NCBI GenBank assembly: GCA_002311925.1
Contig: DCAK01000035.1
Span: 2,516 to 12,626, forward strand
DNA length: 10,111 nucleotides
Direction of reading: 5' to 3'
Source of the DNA: Planctomycetes bacterium UBA1135
GTDB taxonomy: Bacteria > Planctomycetota > UBA1135
Shown: in pieces, positions 5,781 to 10,111 of the stretch
Numbering within the stretch: the stretch's first letter is position 1
How the letters are laid out: every line of letters begins with the position of its first letter
Program-made: the position numbers and the translations under genes
Notes under the pieces: model-generated
The model's input: only the letters and a program-made list of their open reading frames with translations
Databases searched by the model: none
What the model was told of the DNA's origin: nothing

Positions 5781-6941
5781 GTGCTTCTCGCCGCCCTCCT
5801 TCTGCTCCAGCAACCCGCCGAGGCCTCCGTTCCGACGGCCGCCGAGGAATTCCGAGCCTCCTTCCTCGGCGCCTACGCCGAAGCCCCCGCTCTTCACCTG
5901 GATGCCCAAGTCACCGCCTCGATGGGTTCCGGAGAGGACGGCGAAGAGGCCTCCGCCATTTTCGATGCGAAAATATCAATCAAGATGACCAAGACCGGAT
6001 CCGGCACCATCAGCATCGCGGGCAAGACCTACGATGAGCCCGGTGAAGAGGAAAGCGCTGAGGCCATGGACATGGCATTGCTGGGTGACGGGGAGACTTT
6101 TTGGCAGGTGGACCACGGCGACCAAACCGCCTTGACCATGGAGGGCATGTCCTTGCATGCTTTCACAGAAGGAATTCCTTTTGCTCCCCTGGCTGTCTGG
6201 GCCGGAGGGCCCGTCCCCGGAGGGAAGGCGACCTTCTCCAAGAACCTGTTCGGAGGGTCCACCCTCACCTTCGAAGAGGACGGCATGACCGCCACGTATC
6301 GGTTTCAGGGAAGAACCCTGACCTCGGCAACTCTTGCTCCGGGGGAAGCCATGGCCGCTTTCATGCCCACCCTTGAAATCTCCAACATCAAGGTGACCTT
6401 GCCCGAAAAGGCCGACCCGGCCGATTACGCCGCGACTCCTCCCGAAGGCTACGAGATTGAATCCATGGACCTCGCGTTCGAAGATGAGGATGAAGAGGGC
6501 GGCATGGAGGCCGGCCTCATCGAACTGGGTTCCGCGGCGCCGACGGTGGACCTGATCGACCTGGACACCGGCTCTTTTGCCCTGGAATCCCTGCGCGGAA
6601 AGACCGTGCTCCTCAATTTCTGGTTCTATCACTGAGGTGGATGCCGCCAGGAGATGCCCCATCTCCAAAGCCTCTGGTCAGAGGTTCAAGAAAAGCGGGG
6701 CGACGAAGTGGTCTTCCTCTGCGTCAACTTGCAGGACGAGGAAAAGGTCATTCGTGATTGGTGGGAAGAGGACGGCTTCACCCTCCAGCCCGTCCAGCAG
6801 GAGGGCAGCGTGGTCTCCAAGGCCTTCGGGGTCAAGTACTACCCCACCAACTTCATCATCAGCCCGGAAGGGAAGGTGGTCTACCGTCGAGTGGGTTGGC
6901 AGGAGGCCGAGATTCGCGAAGCCCTCGGACTGACCAAGTAG
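5781..6941 (+). CDS. Predicted selenoprotein: LolA/DUF2092-like domain fused to TlpA-type thioredoxin (Sec at residue 285)
   Basis: Read through the in-frame TGA at 6633, this is one 386-residue protein. A short hydrophobic signal sequence (MLLAALLLLQQPAEA) is followed by a beta-rich, LolA/DUF2092-like domain (about residues 22-225), an acidic linker (FEDEDEEGG) and a redoxin/TlpA domain from ELGSAAPTVDLIDLD (about 248) to the end. The active site reads LLNFWFYHUGGCRQEMPHL, where TlpA proteins have NFWATWCGPCR.EMP. The TGA therefore replaces the first, nucleophilic cysteine and Cys288 is the resolving one. The thioredoxin cis-proline region (YYPTNFIISPEGKVVYR) and about 100 codons with the same codon use lie after the TGA, so this is not a decayed tail. 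It probably acts as a periplasmic thiol-disulfide reductase or peroxidase-like enzyme. GTG 5781 is the only usual start after the upstream in-frame TAG at 5766; the signal sequence oddly lacks basic residues. The gene lies 31 bases after the helicase. Without selenium decoding it would end at residue 284. Confidence 0.85.
6633..6635 (+). other. Predicted selenocysteine codon (in-frame UGA)
   Basis: The TGA stands at the exact position of the N-terminal cysteine of a thioredoxin CxxC motif. Upstream residues (KTVLLNFWFYH) and downstream residues (GGCRQEMPHL) are contiguous parts of the same TlpA active-site block in one frame, with nothing inserted or lost. Recoding as selenocysteine gives UGGC. 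Confidence 0.85.
6650..6666 (+). promoter_or_regulatory. Candidate bacterial SECIS hairpin
   Basis: A perfect inverted repeat, GGAGAT-GCCCC-ATCTCC (a seventh G-C pair can close the loop to CCC), lies within the coding region just after the UGA. The apical loop begins with G at 6656, 20 bases after the UGA. Bacterial SECIS elements are known to sit immediately downstream of the UGA, with the apical loop roughly 16-37 bases away and a conserved G among its first two bases; this hairpin meets both. It would recruit SelB with Sec-tRNA. Recognition by this organism's SelB is inferred. Confidence 0.6.
6671..6684 (+). promoter_or_regulatory. Second hairpin with GGUC loop after the UGA
   Basis: CCTCT-GGTC-AGAGG forms a 5-bp stem with a GGUC tetraloop, the same loop sequence I recall from the E. 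coli fdhF SECIS. It begins 36 bases after the UGA, with its loop about 41 bases away, slightly beyond the usual range. It could be the true SECIS apex, part of a composite structure with the preceding hairpin, or chance within coding sequence. It is recorded because of the loop match. Confidence 0.4.
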
Positions 6942-6950
6942 GGCCGGGCC

Positions 6951-7574
6951 TCAGGCTTCTTCCATCAGCACCGCCCGGACGGGCGAAGCGTCGGCCCCCT
7001 CCAGCCTGAGGGGGAACGCGGCCAGCAGGTAGGTTCCGGCCTGCACCCCGCCGAGAACTAGGCCCTCGAGAAGGGACAGGTCCCGCTCGGCGACCGCGGC
7101 GTGGCTGAGGAGCTCCTTGTCGTCCTGGGGATCGACGCTGGGGGTGTCGATGCCGATGAGAATCACCCCAGCCGCGTGGAGGAATTCCACCAGTTCCGGG
7201 GAGCAGGAGGAGAAATCCGCGTTCCAGACCTCCGGGTCGGGAAAGGAGCCCGTTTTCAAAAGAACGCGCGGAGCCGTCACCGCGCCCGCCATATCCTCGG
7301 GCAGAATGCGGGAACCCGCGGGACCCTTCACCTCCATCACCTGACAGGGCCCGTAGTAGGGCTCCAGTGAGCGTTGGGCGATGTCCCGCCCGCCTGCCAC
7401 GTAGTGGGAAGGGGCGTCGGCATGGGCCCCCACGTGCAGGGTGGTGGTCACCGAGGACAGGCCCAGGGTGTCGCCGCGGGCCATGTCGTGGCTGATGTTT
7501 CGGGAAAAGGGGACATCGCCGGGGAAGACACCGATGCGCTCGGAGAGGGTGGGCGAGATGTCGTGAAACTTCAT
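6951..7574 (-). CDS. kynB: Kynurenine formamidase (KynB-like, cyclase family)
   Basis: The 207-residue length equals that of KynB. The metal-binding motif of the cyclase/KynB family, H-x-G-x-H-x-D-x-P-x-H, is present as LHVGAHADAPSHY (His47, His51, Asp53, His57). The C-terminal half has the KynB signature GIDTPSVDPQDD, then LEGLVLGGVQAGTYLLAAFPL and DASPVRAVL. KynB hydrolyses N-formyl-L-kynurenine to kynurenine and formate, the second step of tryptophan breakdown, in the cytoplasm with Zn or Mn. The ATG at 7574 overlaps the TGA of the upstream deaminase gene (ATGA), making this the last gene of a tightly coupled operon. Its stop is 9 bases from the convergent selenoprotein stop and no terminator hairpin is visible between them. 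A related amide hydrolase or cyclase acting on another ring-cleavage product is possible but less likely given the SVDPQDD and SPVRAVL matches. Confidence 0.85.
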   Translation of the reverse strand: MKFHDISPTLSERIGVFPGDVPFSRNISHDMARGDTLGLSSVTTTLHVGAHADAPSHYVAGGRDIAQRSLEPYYGPCQVMEVKGPAGSRILPEDMAGAVTAPRVLLKTGSFPDPEVWNADFSSCSPELVEFLHAAGVILIGIDTPSVDPQDDKELLSHAAVAERDLSLLEGLVLGGVQAGTYLLAAFPLRLEGADASPVRAVLMEEA

Positions 7575-7990
7575 GCCAGGGCCGTCACCTTGAATTCCAC
7601 CGCGATGGGGGTGGGAAGGGCCCCGACTTCCACCGTGGTGCGGGCGGAGCCGATGGCGGCGAAATGTCGCCCCCAAACCTCGTTCATGGCCTGGAAATCC
7701 CGCTTCATGTCGACCAGGAAGACTGTGACATCCACAACCTTGTCGAGGGAGCTGCCGGCCGCCTCGAGAATCGCCCGCACATTGGCCACCACCGCTTCGG
7801 TCTGGGCCGTCGCGTCGTAGTCCAGGGCTTGGCCCTGCTCGCCCCGGATCGGTCCCCCGGGGATGGCGTCGGTTGCGGGTTGCCGAGGCCCCACACCCGA
7901 AAGAAAGAGAAGGTCCCTCACCCTGCGTGCGTGGGGATAGGCCCCCACCGGTTCGGGGGCGTCGTCGGCACGGATTTCCTGTTCGTTCAT
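7571..7990 (-). CDS. amnD: RidA-family 2-aminomuconate deaminase (AmnD-like)
   Basis: The 139-residue protein is a YjgF/YER057c/UK114 (RidA) family member: YPHARRVRDLLFLSG near the start, QTEAVVANVRAILEAAGSSLDKVVDVTVFLVDM in the middle, and SARTTVEVGALPTPIAVEFKVTA with the conserved substrate-carboxylate Arg. The PHARRV..LLFLSGVGPRQPATDAI stretch is the form I associate with 2-aminomuconate deaminases (AmnD, NbaF) rather than housekeeping RidA. These convert 2-aminomuconate to 4-oxalocrotonate and ammonia without a cofactor, probably as trimers or hexamers. The neighbouring genes supply exactly the preceding steps (ring cleavage and semialdehyde oxidation), which supports the assignment. The ATG at 7990 overlaps the previous TGA (ATGA), and its own TGA overlaps the kynB start in the same way. 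Specificity is inferred from context plus motif similarity. Confidence 0.85.
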   Translation of the reverse strand: MNEQEIRADDAPEPVGAYPHARRVRDLLFLSGVGPRQPATDAIPGGPIRGEQGQALDYDATAQTEAVVANVRAILEAAGSSLDKVVDVTVFLVDMKRDFQAMNEVWGRHFAAIGSARTTVEVGALPTPIAVEFKVTALA

Positions 7991-8940
7991 GTTGCTTCTC
8001 CCGGGTTGCTGGAAAGGACCCCACGGTCGCCTCCCCAAGTTTGAGCGTCGTCCTCGTCGTATTCCAGGTTGGAGGAGCCTCTTCGCGCGGGAACAAGGTC
8101 CACCACTCCGGCGCCAGTCCCCCACACGGCCTGGTAATCCAGCACCCTGCCCTGGAATGCGTTGTCCTGGCCCATGAGGGCGGAAAGCCACCAGATGGCC
8201 TTGAAGCGGTTGTCACCATGGGCCTGGCTGCTGAATTCCCGGGCCAGCTGGCTGACATCCTCGAGTCGGCCCTCACCCAGAATCTCGAGAATTTTGCGAT
8301 TCCATTCGTCGTCCTTGGCCGAGTGAATGCGGTCGTCGACCGGGTCGATGAAGCGGGTCCACATGCGGTTGCTCAGGGCGGAAACCGCCACCGCCGTCAC
8401 CTTGAGCCCCAACGCTTCCACGGCGTCCCGGGTGGCCTTTCCAAGGATGACTGTCTCCGCCCGGTCCGCGTACATGTTGCAGGAGACCACGCAGGCAGGA
8501 ATCCGGTTTTCAGGATTCAGAAGTTTCAGGGCAACCAGGGAGCCGGTGTCCACCGGGAAACCTTCATAGGCCACCGTCCGGGCCGTCAAGCCCCGGTCGG
8601 TCGCCTTTTGGCGCCAGCTTTCCGCGAACTCGGCATCCATCTTGAGGTGATAGTCGATGGTTCCCAATTCGTGGAAGTCCTCGTCCACCCTGGTCCATTT
8701 TGGCTCAGGGTCAGCCAGGAATTGGTGGCCGATGATGCTCGTCCACTGGGTGCTGTAGAGGACCAACAACTCGGTCCCGTTTTCCATGAGCGCCTCCCCC
8801 GCCTTGCGCATGGAATCATGGAGGCTGCGCCACCCCGGATTCCCGTCCGGGTCGAGAAGGATTTGCGGTTTTCCGGGCACCAGGAGTCCGCCCAGGACGG
8901 CGCCGCTTCCGGCGCTCTTTCCACGATTGGAGCCTGTCAT
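7987..8940 (-). CDS. amnA: 2-aminophenol 1,6-dioxygenase-like alpha (non-catalytic) subunit, LigB superfamily
   Basis: The 317-residue protein is paralogous to the next gene upstream in the operon and resembles AmnA: GLLVPGKPQILLDP near the start, WRSLHDSMRKAGEAL, VLYSTQWTSIIGHQFL, YEGFPVDTGSLVA, SNRMWTRFIDPVDDRI and DDEWNRKIL. The iron-ligand positions are absent. Where the beta subunit has APHPPH this one has VPGKPQ, and where beta has THTPHW-type His this one has Gln65 (STQW). It therefore should not bind the catalytic iron and probably stabilises the alpha2beta2 enzyme. An N-terminal extension (~12 residues) and a C-terminal acidic, Gly/Ser-rich tail (from about residue 287) make it longer than the ~270-residue AmnA I recall. 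ATGA overlaps at both ends couple it to amnB and amnD. Confidence 0.85.
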   Translation of the reverse strand: MTGSNRGKSAGSGAVLGGLLVPGKPQILLDPDGNPGWRSLHDSMRKAGEALMENGTELLVLYSTQWTSIIGHQFLADPEPKWTRVDEDFHELGTIDYHLKMDAEFAESWRQKATDRGLTARTVAYEGFPVDTGSLVALKLLNPENRIPACVVSCNMYADRAETVILGKATRDAVEALGLKVTAVAVSALSNRMWTRFIDPVDDRIHSAKDDEWNRKILEILGEGRLEDVSQLAREFSSQAHGDNRFKAIWWLSALMGQDNAFQGRVLDYQAVWGTGAGVVDLVPARRGSSNLEYDEDDAQTWGGDRGVLSSNPGEAT

Positions 8941-9851
8941 GGCCTTCCCTCCACGGCCGTCGGCGGGCCGGGTTCCCACTCCACCACCGCGTTCCCGGTG
9001 CCGATCACCGTCCCGTAGCCGTGCACGGTGGCCGGCCAATCGGGAATTCCCAGCGCGCCCAGGAGCCAGGTCAGCGACCCTTCGGCGCATTCACTCACGG
9101 CCTGGTCGATGAAATCCGGCATCTCGGCGAGAAGGGTGGCGCAATCCCCCATCTTCATGTGGCCGAGAACCCTCTCGTCCCACAGGGCCTGGTTGCGGTT
9201 GTGGATGTGCTCGAAGGCGGGGTCTTCCGGGTCGGCCGGTTCTTCCGTGAAGTGACGGTGGCTCAAGGAGCACGACCCCAGGACAAGCGCCTTGCGGCCG
9301 GTCTTTTCAATGGCCCGGCGGGTGGCCTCGCCCAGGATGAGCATTTCCCGGTCGCCGTATTCGGAGCTGAAGTAGGTGTAGGCCCGGTTGGAAGAAAGCG
9401 CCACGATGGGGAGGTCCCACTCGGGCCGCACCAGGTGGCAACAGGTGAGGGTGCCGTAATCCACCCGGAAGTCAGGGTTGCGCATGGTCTTCATGACCAG
9501 GCCCGCCGCTTCGCCTTCCTCGGCCATGGCCTCGGCCAGTTCCACGTCCACCCGGAGGTCGTAGTGGAAGCGGAACAGGTTGGGGAAGACGGGGTCCACC
9601 GAGAGACCCTTGAATTCCGGGCAGGCGAGCACATGGTGGCCCACCACCGTGCGCCAGTGTGGGGTGTGGACGACCAGGACGTCGTATTCCTTGCTTTCCA
9701 AGCTGCCTCGCAGGCTCGCATAAGCGTCGAGCAATCCCTGCCAGGCGCCGGCGCCGCTCGAGCGGGGTTCGTTCTGGGGAGGGTTGGCGGCGTACACCAG
9801 GTGAGGAGGGTGAGGGGCGAGACAGCCGGCGACAATGGAACCCTGGCTCAT
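8937..9851 (-). CDS. amnB: 2-aminophenol 1,6-dioxygenase-like beta (catalytic) subunit, class III extradiol (LigB)
   Basis: The 304-residue protein matches the AmnB pattern closely: GCLAPHPPHLVYAANPPQNEP, VVHTPHWRTVVGHHVLACPE, VDPVFPNLFRFHYDLRVDVELA, MRNPDFRVDYGTLT, SHRHFTEEP and VHGYGTVIGTGNAVVEW. By alignment with AmnB as I recall it, the Fe(II) ligands are His14, His65 and Glu254, with His198 and Tyr132 in the active site; all five are present. The family opens the ring of 2-aminophenol between C1 and C6 using O2, giving 2-aminomuconic 6-semialdehyde. Whether this enzyme uses 2-aminophenol, a substituted aminophenol or 3-hydroxyanthranilate cannot be told from sequence. ATG 9851 is chosen because it forms an ATGA overlap with the dehydrogenase stop; a GTG 12 bases upstream is the alternative. 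Confidence 0.9.
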   Translation of the reverse strand: MSQGSIVAGCLAPHPPHLVYAANPPQNEPRSSGAGAWQGLLDAYASLRGSLESKEYDVLVVHTPHWRTVVGHHVLACPEFKGLSVDPVFPNLFRFHYDLRVDVELAEAMAEEGEAAGLVMKTMRNPDFRVDYGTLTCCHLVRPEWDLPIVALSSNRAYTYFSSEYGDREMLILGEATRRAIEKTGRKALVLGSCSLSHRHFTEEPADPEDPAFEHIHNRNQALWDERVLGHMKMGDCATLLAEMPDFIDQAVSECAEGSLTWLLGALGIPDWPATVHGYGTVIGTGNAVVEWEPGPPTAVEGRP

Positions 9852-10111
9852 CCTTTCACGCACAGGTTGCGGGCCTCGCTGAAGAAATCCATCGACCAGC
9901 GGCCCCCCTCCCTCCCGGAACCGCTCTGTTTCATGCCCCCGAAGGGAACCCTCAGGTCGCGCTCGTTCCAGGTGTTGACCCAGACCATGCCCGTCTCCAT
10001 TTTCTCGGCAACTTTAGTTCCTCTCTCTAAATCCCCAGTCCAGACTGAACCTGCCAAACCATAATCCGTACAATTTGCCATTTTGATTGCTTCCTCGTCG
10101 GTCCCAAAAGG
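9848..10111 (-). CDS. amnC: Aldehyde dehydrogenase C-terminus, probably 2-aminomuconic 6-semialdehyde dehydrogenase (N-terminus beyond window)
   Basis: The last 87 residues of an NAD(P)-dependent aldehyde dehydrogenase are present: PFGTDEEAIKMANCTDYGLA, GMVWVNTW, then PFGGMKQSGSGREGG and DFFSEARNLCVKG at the end. This is the standard oligomerisation and C-terminal segment of the ~480-500-residue superfamily; the catalytic Cys and Glu lie outside the window. The PFGGMK.SG.GREG...S.DFF.E form fits the aminomuconate/hydroxymuconate semialdehyde group. The operon context supports oxidation of 2-aminomuconic 6-semialdehyde to 2-aminomuconate. Its TGA overlaps the amnB ATG. The first ~35 visible codons use AT-rich synonyms (GCA, TTA, AGA, ACT, AAT) while the rest are GC-rich like the neighbours; the shift falls near position 10020. 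Confidence 0.85.
   Translation of the reverse strand, partial: PFGTDEEAIKMANCTDYGLAGSVWTGDLERGTKVAEKMETGMVWVNTWNERDLRVPFGGMKQSGSGREGGRWSMDFFSEARNLCVKG

Noticed and set aside
5781..6635. Two separate genes (284-residue protein ending at TGA 6633, then a 95-residue protein from ATG 6654), or a nonsense pseudogene
   Set aside because: The break falls exactly at the first redox cysteine, the frame is unchanged, conserved redoxin sequence lies on both sides including GGCRQE between TGA and the ATG, and a SECIS-like hairpin follows.
6942..6950. Terminator between the convergent selenoprotein and kynB genes
   Set aside because: Only 9 bases separate the stops and no stem-loop with a T-run is visible on either strand at the junction.
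7873..9018. Long plus-strand open frame opposite the AmnA-like and deaminase genes
   Set aside because: It is a shadow of the well-supported minus-strand operon, with no recognisable domain.

Overview
The window is gene-dense, high-GC bacterial chromosome. It holds ten protein genes (two cut by the window edges), no RNA genes, no insertion sequence and no CRISPR array. There are no intergenic gaps over about 75 bases. The organism cannot be fixed from this sequence. An S9 with a long acidic N-terminal tail, a Ski2-type helicase, weak Shine-Dalgarno sites and several GTG/TTG starts fit Planctomycetota or a similar deep-branching phylum, but that is a guess. The organism very probably decodes UGA as selenocysteine.

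Left block (1-3678, minus strand, read right to left): an FtsQ-like secreted or anchored protein, an unrecognised polytopic membrane protein that overlaps it by 4 bases, then ribosomal proteins L13 (rplM) and S9 (rpsI) and a YebC/TACO1-family protein cut by the left edge. The close spacing suggests one transcript or two tightly linked ones joining cell-envelope and translation functions. S9 carries about 100 extra N-terminal residues, including four copies of an acidic octapeptide encoded by 24-bp tandem repeats.

Middle block (3752-6941, plus strand, divergent from the left block): a compact Ski2/Mtr4-like RNA helicase, then a predicted exported protein made of a LolA/DUF2092-like domain and a TlpA-type thioredoxin domain. 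Its reading frame is interrupted by a TGA exactly where the first active-site cysteine belongs (U-G-G-C). A hairpin suited to be a bacterial SECIS follows at the expected distance. I read it as one 386-residue selenoprotein rather than two genes.

Right block (6951-10111, minus strand, read right to left): a five-gene operon in which all four junctions are 4-base ATGA overlaps. The genes are an aldehyde dehydrogenase (only the C-terminus is in the window), the catalytic and non-catalytic subunits of an AmnBA-like 2-aminophenol-type LigB dioxygenase, an AmnD-like 2-aminomuconate deaminase of the RidA family, and a KynB-like kynurenine formamidase. Together they suggest degradation of tryptophan through kynurenine to an aminophenol-type intermediate. 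The ring would be opened by a LigB-type enzyme, the semialdehyde oxidised, and the amino group released. In the last ~100 bases, inside the dehydrogenase gene, GC content and codon use change abruptly, which may mark a recombination or assembly junction.
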